A stretch of DNA of 64,000 bases from Flavobacteriaceae bacterium. Its GTDB lineage: Bacteria > Bacteroidota > Bacteroidia > Flavobacteriales > Flavobacteriaceae. The stretch is taken from contig CANFNV010000004.1 in NCBI GenBank assembly GCA_947448525.1, forward strand, positions 1-64,000, given 5' to 3'. Shown in pieces: positions 8,567 to 16,177 of the stretch (its first letter is position 1; every line of letters starts with the position of its first letter). The notes beneath the pieces are model-generated. The model was given only the letters and a program-made list of their open reading frames with translations, had not been told where the DNA came from and searched no databases. A program made the position numbers and the translations under genes.

Positions 8567-9055
8567 CTATTTGTTAGTATAGATTATGTATGGCAGAACC
8601 GTTACTTGATTGAGCACATTATTTATTTTTTCTGAACCGTAAAATCGAATTAATTCTTGTTTTTCAATTTCATTTCCTCTCTCAAATACTCTTCTAATAA
8701 CCGCACTAAACTGTTTGTTCCATTCTATTTTACTAATGTCAGTATCCCAAAATAAAGATTTTCGCAATAATTTTATATTGGGTCTATTTGTTTCAATTTT
8801 ATGTCTTTCTTCATTTATGTCAAAGTAGGTTTGAAGAATTGCTAACGAGCCTTCTTTAAATCCAAGTTTTTCTTCAATCTTAAGTGCTAAAGCTATATTT
8901 AACTTACGCTTACCTTAAGTAATTGCATTTAAAGTTTGTGGATGTTCACCTATAGACAATGCAAAAGGTCTTTGATGCAGCGCTCTTTTTTTAAATTCAC
9001 GCTCCAAAATTATTCCAGGATGGATTCCCTTGTATTTTTCTAAATAATTATTCAT
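8567..9055 (-). pseudogene. HTH antitoxin (HTH + DUF6922-like) split by one in-frame TAA
   Basis: From the ATG at 9055 one frame runs 163 codons to 8567 with a single internal stop, TAA at 8917-8915 (codon 47). The first part (MNNYLEKYKGIHPGIILERE to QTLNAIT) and the segment after the stop (GKRKLNIALALKIEEKLGF) together make one helix-turn-helix domain. The last 66 residues (FWDTDISKIEWNKQFSAVIRR) are a small conserved domain that I associate with DUF6922. Removing the stop restores one uninterrupted protein, so this is a recent nonsense change rather than two genes. The downstream half has only a TTG as a possible restart (8767). Expected role: DNA-binding antitoxin and autorepressor for the AbiEii-type gene. 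Confidence 0.8.
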
Positions 9056-9059
9056 AGTA

Positions 9060-9081
9060 CAAATGTAAACAAATTTGTTTA
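9060..9081 (-). promoter_or_regulatory. -7 box and 16-bp palindrome upstream of the toxin-antitoxin pair
   Basis: TACATTTG lies at 9067-9060 on the minus strand, and a perfect 16-bp palindrome, TAAACAAATTTGTTTA, lies at 9066-9081. The position, overlapping the -7 box and just before the ATG at 9055, fits an operator bound by the HTH antitoxin. Confidence 0.45.
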
Positions 9082-9131
9082 TAAAAGTAAAAATTATTTA
9101 TTATCAATTATTTTTTTCCATTAGTATTTAA

Positions 9132-9270
9132 CAGCTCCAAATCCGACATGAAATAGTTCGAGATAACTCCTCTCTGCTCCACGAGTAGTTCCAATAGCCT
9201 TTGAATAAAAATTCTTAGGCTTTTTTTATTTCAAAGCTTCAAATCTGACATAGAAAAGTTCGAGAAAATA
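9132..9270. repeat. Diverged direct repeat of about 35 bp
   Basis: The segment at 9132-9166 (AGCTCCAAATCCGACATG ... TAGTTCGAGA) recurs at 9235-9270 (AGCTTCAAATCTGACATAG ... AAGTTCGAGA), about 100 bp apart. Most positions match. The two copies bracket the tmRNA-end fragment at 9177-9228 and probably mark an old integration event. Confidence 0.55.
9177..9228 (+). repeat. Partial copy of the tmRNA 3' end with terminator-like hairpin
   Basis: CTCCACGAGT at 9177-9186 repeats the tmRNA 3' end (7839-7848) exactly. Both copies continue into CCAATAGCCT and a hairpin with a T run (here AGCCT/AGGCT plus GAAT/ATTC). Upstream, GTTCGAGATAACTC resembles a decayed T arm. This looks like the second attachment site of an element inserted at ssrA. 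Confidence 0.6.
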
Positions 9271-9319
9271 TCTTTTAAACACAATCGACTTTAATACTAA
9301 ACGACTTCGATATTAAAAA

Positions 9320-10885
9320 TTAAGAACTACAAGACAACATCGAACTTCCTATTTTTTTCCTTGCCCAATCGGGTCTTTTAGCGTACCATTTTTTAAATTG
9401 TGGTTGTTCATTATAAGGGTTTTTTAGTAATTCATGGAGTTCCTTAATTATAGAAAAGTCATCTTTATTCGCTGCATCTATAGCCAATTGCGCCATATAA
9501 TTTCGTAAAACATATTTCGGATTTATTTTATTCATATGTGCTTTTCGATGCTCATCACTCATTTGTTCTTGATTCAATCGTAAAAGGTATGTAGCAAACC
9601 ATCGTTCCCATTGCTCCAGAATATCATTTTTAATTTCTAAGGGCTTGTAAAAGGCAACCTCTATTGTTTTAAAGCAGGATATCAGGGAATAATTCTTTTT
9701 CAAACTACCCAATTCTCTATAGAAGATAGTCATATCGGTTTCGGAGCGTTGAAGTACTTCCTCTAATTCTGTAATTAATTTTAAATCGTCCTCAGATGCA
9801 TTTAATAATCCCAATTTACTCCGCATCATCTCTAAATTCTTTTTTTGATAATTTAATTGAAAATCACCTAAAATTTGTTCCAATGGAGTGGCCTCTTCTA
9901 TTAATGGATATAACGCATTTGCGAGCTGTAATAAATTCCAAAGTGCAATATCGGGTTGGTTACCAAATCGGTATCTTCTGTGCTCTTTGTCGGTTGTGTT
10001 TGGTGTCCAATTAGGGTTGTAATCTTCGAGCCAACCATAAGGTCCGTAATCAATGGTTAGTCCTAAAATAGACATATTATCGGTATTCATTACTCCATGT
10101 ACAAAGCCAACTCGTTGCCAATGAACTATCATTTCAAGTGTATTCTCTGTAACCTTGTTAAAGAATTCTATGTATTTATCCTTTTCCTTAGATCTAATTT
10201 TGGGGTAGTACTGTTTGATAGTGAAATCAGCTAATTGCTGTAATCTTATATTATCATTTTGTGCCGAAAACAGTTCAAAACTACCGAAACGAATAAACGA
10301 AGGAGAAACCCTACAAACTACAGCTCCTTTTTCGTAAGCTTGATTTCCATCATACATTATATCACGTAAGACTTCATCACCGGTAAGCATTAATGACAAG
10401 GAACGAGTGGTAGGAACACCCAAATAAAACATAGCTTCACTGCATAAATGTTCGCGTATCGAGGAGCGTAAAACCGCCAATCCATCTGCTCTTCGAGAAT
10501 AGGGAGTACTTCCTGCACCTTTAAGTTGTAGTGCTAAAATTTTATTATTATGTTCTATTTCGGCCAAATTCATGGCGCGTCCGTCACCTAATTGTCCAGC
10601 CCAATTACCGAATTGATGCCCCGCATAATTCATTGCATATGGTTTTGAATTAGGAAGTAATTTTTTCCCTGAAAACACTTCTAGAAAATTATCTGATTGT
10701 ATTTCTTTGGCTGTAATACCTATCAAATCTGCAACTTCAGTTGAAACATGTACCAATTTCGGATTTGATGGTACTCTTGGAATAACATAAGAAAAACAAG
10801 AGTTGAAAACCTGACGTGTTTCGTTAGTTATATTTTTATCGGAGGGTAATTCGGAAGAAAAAAGGTTGTTGATTTTTAATTGCAT
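9320..10885 (-). CDS. selO: Protein adenylyltransferase SelO (YdiU family)
   Basis: 521 residues, close to the usual length of bacterial SelO without the eukaryotic selenocysteine tail. Characteristic segments are YAMNYAGHQFGNWAGQLGDGRA near residue 85, LQLKGAGSTPYSRRADGLAVLRSS near residue 120, VHGVMNTDNMSILGLTIDYGPYG near residue 265 and a KINPKYVLRNYMAQLAI motif near residue 455. SelO is a pseudokinase that transfers AMP to Ser/Thr/Tyr residues of proteins and protects against oxidative stress. The invariant Asp of DYGPYG and the NTDN motif are present. It stands alone and diverges from the class V aminotransferase. TAACTTTG at 10905-10912 is a likely -7 box. Confidence 0.93.
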   Translation of the reverse strand: MQLKINNLFSSELPSDKNITNETRQVFNSCFSYVIPRVPSNPKLVHVSTEVADLIGITAKEIQSDNFLEVFSGKKLLPNSKPYAMNYAGHQFGNWAGQLGDGRAMNLAEIEHNNKILALQLKGAGSTPYSRRADGLAVLRSSIREHLCSEAMFYLGVPTTRSLSLMLTGDEVLRDIMYDGNQAYEKGAVVCRVSPSFIRFGSFELFSAQNDNIRLQQLADFTIKQYYPKIRSKEKDKYIEFFNKVTENTLEMIVHWQRVGFVHGVMNTDNMSILGLTIDYGPYGWLEDYNPNWTPNTTDKEHRRYRFGNQPDIALWNLLQLANALYPLIEEATPLEQILGDFQLNYQKKNLEMMRSKLGLLNASEDDLKLITELEEVLQRSETDMTIFYRELGSLKKNYSLISCFKTIEVAFYKPLEIKNDILEQWERWFATYLLRLNQEQMSDEHRKAHMNKINPKYVLRNYMAQLAIDAANKDDFSIIKELHELLKNPYNEQPQFKKWYAKRPDWARKKIGSSMLSCSS

Positions 10886-10904
10886 AAAACGATGGTAACT
10901 TCTT

Positions 10905-10912
10905 CAAAGTTA
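10905..10912 (-). promoter_or_regulatory. -7 box (TAACTTTG) of selO
   Basis: Exact TAnnTTTG on the minus strand, 19 nt before the ATG at 10885; an ATTG lies 16 nt further upstream. Confidence 0.4.
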
Positions 10913-10998
10913 GAATTTATTTTGTAAACAATAATATATTAATACAATTAATTCTACTTTTCAAAGTTAAATTTATGGAATCAAATAACAAATAAATG

Positions 10999-11006
10999 TA
11001 TCTTTG
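10999..11006 (+). promoter_or_regulatory. -7 box (TATCTTTG) of the class V aminotransferase gene
   Basis: Exact TAnnTTTG, 18 nt before the ATG at 11025. The only -33 candidate is a TTTA 23 nt upstream. Confidence 0.4.
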
Positions 11007-11024
11007 GCTCACAAATAATATGCA

Positions 11025-12512
11025 ATGATTACCAAAGCAATTACAACCGAATTAGAGCTTTATTTTCAACAATTTCGAAAGAATATTATTGGAATTGACC
11101 AAGAATTTGATTCTCCTTTTGGAAAAAAGAAAATCATCTATACCGATTGGACGGCAAGCGGACGTTTATATCGACCAATTGAAGAAAAATTAATAAATGA
11201 TTTTGGTCCATTTGTAGCCAACACCCATACCGAAACAACGGTTTCTGGAACCGCGATGACCATGGCTTATCATGAAGCCAAACACATCATTAAAAAGCAT
11301 GTAAACGCGACCGAAGACGATGTATTAATTAATACAGGAACCGGAATGACGGGCGTAGTGAATAAATTTCAACGTATTTTGGGATTAAGAATTCCTGAAA
11401 ATTTAAAAGAATACACCAATATTCCTACTGAATTAAAGCCAATCGTTTTTATTTCGCACATGGAACACCACTCCAATCAAACTTCTTGGCTAGAAACGAT
11501 AGCCGATGTGGTGGTAATTCCTGCAGATGAGAAGGGTTTGTTTTCTATTGAAAATTTAAAAAAATTAATTCATCAATATCAAAATAGAAGTTTTAAAATA
11601 GCTTCAATCACTTCATGCTCTAATGTTACCGGAATTAAAACGCCCTACCATGAAGTAGCCAAATTAATGCATCAAAATCACGGTGTTTGTTTTGTGGATT
11701 TTGCTTGTTCAGGGCCCTATGTTGCAATAGATATGCACCCTCAAGATCCAGAAAGTTATTTGGACGCAATTTTCTTTTCACCGCATAAATTTCTGGGTGG
11801 ACCTGGAACTTCAGGGGTTTTGGTATTTAATAAAAATTTATACAAAAATAGCGTTCCCGATTGTCCTGGTGGAGGCACCGTAAGTTGGACTAACCCATGG
11901 GGAGAACATAAATATATTGACAATATTGAAGATCGCGAAGATGGAGGAACTCCAGGTTTCTTACAAGTGATTAAAACGGCTCTTTCTATTCAGTTAAAAG
12001 AAAAAATGGGAGTTTCAAACATTTTGAAACGCGAACACGAATTGGTTTCCTATATTTTCGAAGCACTAAAAGACAATTCAAATATTGTGCTTTTGGCAGA
12101 AGAAAATCAAGATCGATTGGGTGTTATTTCGTTTTATATTAAAGACTTGCATTTTAATTTGGGTGTAAAAATGCTGAACGATAAATTTGGTATTCAAACC
12201 CGAGGGGGTTGCAGTTGTGCAGGTACTTATGGGCATTATTTGTTGCATGTAGATCAAGAAACTTCCAATGATTTAGTATGCCAAATTACCTCGGGCAACT
12301 TAATAAAAAAACCGGGATGGATTCGAATGTCAATACATCCAACAACAACTACAGAAGAAATTATTTTTGTTTGTGATAGCATTATCGAATTGGCAAACCA
12401 TTATAAAGATTGGAAAAATGATTATGAATATGAACCAAAAACCAATGAGTTTGTCCATATGAACGCTATCCATTCTGAAAAGGAAATGGTTAAAGGTTGG
12501 TTCTCAGTTTAA
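11025..12512 (+). CDS. Class V aminotransferase-fold PLP enzyme (cysteine desulfurase-like)
   Basis: 495 residues. The fold-type I PLP pattern is seen in YTDWTASGRLYRP near the start, VNTHTETT-like NTHTETTVSG, INTGTGMTGVVNKF, EHHSNQTSW (the His that stacks on PLP), VDFACSGPYVAIDM (PLP Asp), SPHKFLGGPGTSGVLV (Lys that binds PLP) and a C-terminal RGGCSCAGTYGHYLL with a cysteine pair. It resembles the long CsdA/kynureninase-like branch common in Bacteroidetes. The Cys-containing GGCSCAG loop fits a desulfurase, but the length (about 90 residues more than IscS or SufS) and solitary position leave the role open. An isoprenylcysteine methyltransferase-like gene follows after 12 nt. Confidence 0.82.
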   Translation: MITKAITTELELYFQQFRKNIIGIDQEFDSPFGKKKIIYTDWTASGRLYRPIEEKLINDFGPFVANTHTETTVSGTAMTMAYHEAKHIIKKHVNATEDDVLINTGTGMTGVVNKFQRILGLRIPENLKEYTNIPTELKPIVFISHMEHHSNQTSWLETIADVVVIPADEKGLFSIENLKKLIHQYQNRSFKIASITSCSNVTGIKTPYHEVAKLMHQNHGVCFVDFACSGPYVAIDMHPQDPESYLDAIFFSPHKFLGGPGTSGVLVFNKNLYKNSVPDCPGGGTVSWTNPWGEHKYIDNIEDREDGGTPGFLQVIKTALSIQLKEKMGVSNILKREHELVSYIFEALKDNSNIVLLAEENQDRLGVISFYIKDLHFNLGVKMLNDKFGIQTRGGCSCAGTYGHYLLHVDQETSNDLVCQITSGNLIKKPGWIRMSIHPTTTTEEIIFVCDSIIELANHYKDWKNDYEYEPKTNEFVHMNAIHSEKEMVKGWFSV

Positions 12513-12524
12513 TAATAATTTACT

Positions 12525-13082
12525 ATGAATTTATATAATTGGATATGTATAATTTGGATTTTTTCAGAGGTCTTAATTAATAGTCGACTGCGATCAAATC
12601 AAGCCGATAAACAAGCTGCGGATAAAAATTCGTTGTTAATCATTTGGAGTCAAATTATTGTTTCAATAATAATTTCAATATTTGTTTCAGCCAATACTGA
12701 TTTCTCTATAGCTGATGAAAATTGGTTTAGCTTATTTGGATTGGCAATTATGTTGTTTGGAATTGGTTTTCGATTGCTAGCAATTAAGCAATTAGGACAC
12801 TTTTTCACGGTAGATGTAACCATTAGAGAAAATCACCAGTTGTTGCAGACTGGTTTTTATAAGTATTTAAGACATCCATCTTACACAGGATCTTTATTGA
12901 CTTTTTTAGGATTTGGAATTACATTAAATAATTGGTTGAGTTTAGTAATTGCATTTTTGCCAACAGTAATCACTATGCTATATAGAATTCGAATTGAGGA
13001 AAAAGTGCTTACTGAACAATTTGGTAAAAGCTATTTAGTATATTGTTCAAAGACCAAGCGATTAATACCTTTTATGTATTAA
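12525..13082 (+). CDS. Isoprenylcysteine carboxyl methyltransferase (ICMT)-family membrane protein
   Basis: 185 residues with four to five hydrophobic segments. The SAM-binding signature of the ICMT/PEMT family is in the C-terminal half: FYKYLRHPSYTGSLLTFLGFG near residue 110, and RIRIEEKVLTEQFGKSY near 155. Bacterial members methylate small molecules or lipids at the inner membrane; true prenylated substrates are not expected. It starts 12 nt after the class V aminotransferase gene and is probably cotranscribed. The substrate is unknown. Confidence 0.82.
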   Translation: MNLYNWICIIWIFSEVLINSRLRSNQADKQAADKNSLLIIWSQIIVSIIISIFVSANTDFSIADENWFSLFGLAIMLFGIGFRLLAIKQLGHFFTVDVTIRENHQLLQTGFYKYLRHPSYTGSLLTFLGFGITLNNWLSLVIAFLPTVITMLYRIRIEEKVLTEQFGKSYLVYCSKTKRLIPFMY

Positions 13083-13086
13083 AAAA

Positions 13087-13117
13087 AAAGCGATTTTCAT
13101 AGAAAATCACTTTTTAA
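13087..13117. terminator. Hairpin between convergent genes
   Basis: GCGATTTT and AAAATCAC pair with one mismatch, flanked by A-runs on the left and T-runs on the right, so it can terminate both the ICMT gene and ilvE. Confidence 0.65.
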
Positions 13118-13143
13118 ATTTTATAATAGATACTAATTAAAGT

Positions 13144-14211
13144 CTAAATCTTAACCGTCCACCCAAAAGTGTCATCGGCTAATTTATATTGAATTTTGGT
13201 CAATTTATCTTTTAATTGAAGCGCAAACGAATTTTCAATTTTGGGTAAAGCATATTCAATATCTTGATAGGCAAAAGCACTTATCGGACTAACTACTGCA
13301 GCAGTACCAGCTCCAAAAATTTCTTTTAAACTTCCGTCTTTAGCTGCATTGACTAATTCATCTACAAGAACAGAACGAATTTGAACATCCAACCCTTCGC
13401 GTTCAGCAAGCTCAATTAAACTTTTTCGGGTTACCCCATCCAAAATTCTTTCGCTAGTTGGTGCAGTATAAAGAGTGTCATTAATTCTAAAGAAAACATT
13501 CATTGTGCCCGCTTCTTCTAATTTGGTATGGGTTGCATCATCGGTCCAAATTATTTGTTGGTATCCTTTATCGTTAGCTAATTTTGTTGGGTAAAATTGT
13601 GCGGAATAATTTCCAGCAGCTTTTGCAGCTCCAATACCCCCGTTTGCTGCCCGGCTATAATGTTCAGCAATAATTACTTTAACTTCTCCAGAATAATATG
13701 ATTTAGCAGGGGAAAGAATAATCATAAATCGATATTGTGTAGAGGGTTGAGCAATTACACCCGAACCAATTGCTATCATAAATGGTCTTAAATATAACGT
13801 ATTTCCCAAACCTTTTTTTACCCAATTTCGATCCAAATCTATAATTGTTTTCAAACCATCAATAAAAATAGCTTCTGGAACTTCTGGCATTGCCATTCTA
13901 ACAGCCGATTTATTGAACCGTTTAAAATTTTCATCAGGTCTAAATAACCAAACATCATCATTTTCATCTTTATAAGCTTTCATGCCTTCAAAAATAGCTT
14001 GTCCGTAATGAAATACTTTTGCCGATGGGTCAATCATAAAAGGTTCATAGGGCTTAATTTGTGGTTTTTTCCATGAACCATCTTTAAAATCACAAATTAG
14101 CATGTAATCTGTGAAAATATTTCCGAAAGCAATGTTATCAAAATCAACAGAATCTATTTTAGATTTAGTAATGGGAACTATATCGATTTCGTTTGTTTGT
14201 TTTAAACTCAT
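13144..14211 (-). CDS. ilvE: Branched-chain amino acid aminotransferase
   Basis: 355 residues, the length of class IV branched-chain aminotransferases of the longer (BCAT) subgroup. Visible motifs are VFHYGQAIFEGMKAYK, RPDENFKRFNKSAVRMAMP, LYLRPFMIAIGSGVI, AAKAAGNYSAQFYPTKLA (PLP lysine region), WTDDATHTKLEEAGTMNVFF and ILDGVTRKSLIELA. It interconverts Leu, Ile and Val with their 2-oxo acids, using 2-oxoglutarate/glutamate. Cytosolic. It stands alone, with about 280 nt of very AT-rich DNA upstream shared with the divergent DUF4920 gene. Confidence 0.93.
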   Translation of the reverse strand: MSLKQTNEIDIVPITKSKIDSVDFDNIAFGNIFTDYMLICDFKDGSWKKPQIKPYEPFMIDPSAKVFHYGQAIFEGMKAYKDENDDVWLFRPDENFKRFNKSAVRMAMPEVPEAIFIDGLKTIIDLDRNWVKKGLGNTLYLRPFMIAIGSGVIAQPSTQYRFMIILSPAKSYYSGEVKVIIAEHYSRAANGGIGAAKAAGNYSAQFYPTKLANDKGYQQIIWTDDATHTKLEEAGTMNVFFRINDTLYTAPTSERILDGVTRKSLIELAEREGLDVQIRSVLVDELVNAAKDGSLKEIFGAGTAAVVSPISAFAYQDIEYALPKIENSFALQLKDKLTKIQYKLADDTFGWTVKI

Positions 14212-14464
14212 TTTAGTATCTTAATTAAATTTAAAAAAGATATAATTAATTGAAATTCAATTTTTTATAAATAAAATTTTAAATTTATTATTGTTATGTT
14301 TAATATTTTGCTAAATTAATAAAAAAAGGAATGCTTTTTTTAACTTATTTAATTAAATTATCATTTTTAAGTTTTTTTTTGAAACTATTTAAAAAAAAAC
14401 ATAGATAAATTCTATAGAAAATTAAAAAAAATCCTTTTTTTAGTTATAGTTTTCATTAACTGAC

Positions 14465-14472
14465 TATTTTTG
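14465..14472 (+). promoter_or_regulatory. -7 box (TATTTTTG) of the DUF4920 gene
   Basis: Exact TAnnTTTG, 23 nt before the ATG at 14496; no good -33 TTTG. The rest of the 284-nt gap is AT-rich with no recognisable structure. Confidence 0.4.
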
Positions 14473-14495
14473 TAGAACTATTAAAATTAATCAAA

Positions 14496-14987
14496 ATGAA
14501 AAAAATAATTTACATTGCAATTGTAATTATAGCATTTACTGCTTGCAAAAAAAATGCAGAAATTAAAGCTGAAGCTAAAACCGAAATATATGTAAAATTT
14601 GGCGACAGTATTTCGGCAGATGGTGCTATAACTAAAGAGAATCTTCTTGAGAAATACAAAACAATGAAACCAACAGATACTTTAAATGTAAAGGTTTTAT
14701 CCAAAATTACGGATGTATGTCAAAAGAAAGGATGTTGGATGAATTTAGATTTAGGTCAAGGCAAATCCACTTTTGTAAAATTTAAAGATTATGCTTTTTT
14801 TGTACCTAAAAATGCTGCCAACAGTGACGCCATTGTTAATGGAAAAGCGTTTATTGAAATAACTTCGGTAGCAGATTTAAAAGAATATGCTAAAGATGCA
14901 GGAAAATCAAAAGCTGCAATTGATAGCATAATAGCTCCAGAAACTAATTATTCTTTTTTAGCAGATGGTGTTTTAATCAAAAAATAA
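14496..14987 (+). CDS. DUF4920 domain lipoprotein
   Basis: 163 residues. A lipobox-like signal ends at Cys17 (IIAFTACKKN). The body matches DUF4920: VKFGDSISADGAITKENLLEKY, ITDVCQKKGCWMNLDLGQ with a CxxxxC pair, TFVKFKDYAFFVPKNAANSDAIVNGKAFIE. The CQKKGCWM segment is typical of periplasmic proteins that bind metal or handle thiols, and related proteins sit next to copper or cytochrome genes. It starts a short run of three genes: a CxxCH lipoprotein follows after 6 nt, then mnmD. The exact role is not known. Confidence 0.82.
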   Translation: MKKIIYIAIVIIAFTACKKNAEIKAEAKTEIYVKFGDSISADGAITKENLLEKYKTMKPTDTLNVKVLSKITDVCQKKGCWMNLDLGQGKSTFVKFKDYAFFVPKNAANSDAIVNGKAFIEITSVADLKEYAKDAGKSKAAIDSIIAPETNYSFLADGVLIKK

Positions 14988-14993
14988 TATTAA

Positions 14994-15440
14994 ATGAATA
15001 AATTCATTATTCTTTTATTTATGGCTTCTTTTTTTTCTTGTCAAAACAAAGGAAACAAATCGCCAATAAAAGAAGATACAAATACATGCTCTAAAGAAAA
15101 GCAATTTGAGATGTACGAAATGTCTGAAATGGCTTCCTTAATGGAACAAATGTATGCCTACAATTTACAAGTGAGAGATAGAATTCTTAAAGGCGATACC
15201 CTTTGGAAATACCCAAGGTTTTTTAATAAAATTTATACGGCTAAATTCACTACGCCGAGTGATAACGATGTTTTTTTTAAAAAGAATGCCAATAAATATA
15301 TAGCAGCGCAAAAACTGATTTATAGCGATTCTAATTATCAAAAAGAAAATTTCAACAAAATGTTGAACGCTTGTATTGCTTGTCATCAAGGAAAATGTGG
15401 AGGACCAATTCCAAGGATTAAAAAATTGTACCTAAAATAG
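14994..15440 (+). CDS. Lipoprotein with a C-terminal CxxCH heme motif
   Basis: 148 residues. A lipobox ends at Cys16 (MASFFSCQNK). Near the C-terminus (residues about 127-131) is CIACHQGKCGGPIPRIKKL, a CxxCH heme c attachment motif placed as in class II (four-helix) cytochromes c. The mostly helical middle (EMYEMSEMASLMEQMYAYN) fits that fold. If heme is attached, the protein is a small periplasmic or outer-membrane-anchored electron carrier. It begins 6 nt after the DUF4920 gene, and mnmD begins 3 nt after its stop. Confidence 0.72.
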   Translation: MNKFIILLFMASFFSCQNKGNKSPIKEDTNTCSKEKQFEMYEMSEMASLMEQMYAYNLQVRDRILKGDTLWKYPRFFNKIYTAKFTTPSDNDVFFKKNANKYIAAQKLIYSDSNYQKENFNKMLNACIACHQGKCGGPIPRIKKLYLK

Positions 15441-15443
15441 ATT

Positions 15444-16133
15444 TTGAAGAGAGAAATTCTAACAACATTTGATGGATCTACGACTATTCATTTACCCGAA
15501 TGGGATGAAAGTTATCATTCAAAACATGGAGCTATTCAAGAAGCGTATCATGTATTTATCAAAAGCGGATTTTCTTTACTTGCTTCGCCTGTTCTTGAAA
15601 ATTCGCCTGAAGCAAAGTTCATTTCAATCTTAGAAATTGGTTTTGGTACGGGTCTAAATGCTTTTATAACTTATTTAGAGGCAGAAAAAGCCAATAAATA
15701 TGTTGATTATGTTGGAGTAGAAGCGTATCCTGTTTTACTCGATGAGGCGTTACAAATGAATTATGTTTCAGAATTAAAAGTTTCGGAAAAAGCACCTATT
15801 TTTAATCGAATGCACCAAGTTTCATGGAATGAAAAACAGGTAATTTCAGAACATTTCAATTTAACTAAAAGAAAGCAATTTTTTCAAGATATTTCTGATA
15901 TTGACCAATATGATTTGATTTATTTTGATGCTTTCGGATTTAGAGTTCAACCTGAATTATGGTCTGTTGAATTATTTCATAAAATGTATACAAGTTTAAA
16001 ATCGGGTGGAATTCTAGTGACTTATGCTTGTCGAGGTTCCATAAAAAGAGCAATGTTTGCATGTGGGTTCCAAGTAGAAAAACTTCCTGGTGCTCCCGGA
16101 AAAAGAGAAATGTTGCGTGGAATTAAGATATAG
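15444..16133 (+). CDS. mnmD: tRNA 5-methylaminomethyl-2-thiouridine methyltransferase MnmD
   Basis: 229 residues. The frame starts MKREILTTFDGSTTIHLPEW from a TTG codon three nt after the preceding stop; family members begin at this residue, and no ATG is available. The DUF752/MnmC N-domain is clear: YHSKHGAIQEAYHVFI, LEIGFGTGLNAFITYLEA (SAM site) and YDLIYFDAFGFRVQPELWS. The enzyme methylates nm5s2U34 of tRNAs in the cytosol. The oxidase half (MnmC C-domain) is absent, as is usual outside Proteobacteria. It converges with oxyR. Confidence 0.88.
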   Translation: MKREILTTFDGSTTIHLPEWDESYHSKHGAIQEAYHVFIKSGFSLLASPVLENSPEAKFISILEIGFGTGLNAFITYLEAEKANKYVDYVGVEAYPVLLDEALQMNYVSELKVSEKAPIFNRMHQVSWNEKQVISEHFNLTKRKQFFQDISDIDQYDLIYFDAFGFRVQPELWSVELFHKMYTSLKSGGILVTYACRGSIKRAMFACGFQVEKLPGAPGKREMLRGIKI

Positions 16134-16177
16134 GAGTTAATTTTAGACTTAAAATCAAGTTTTATAAATTCTATGTT

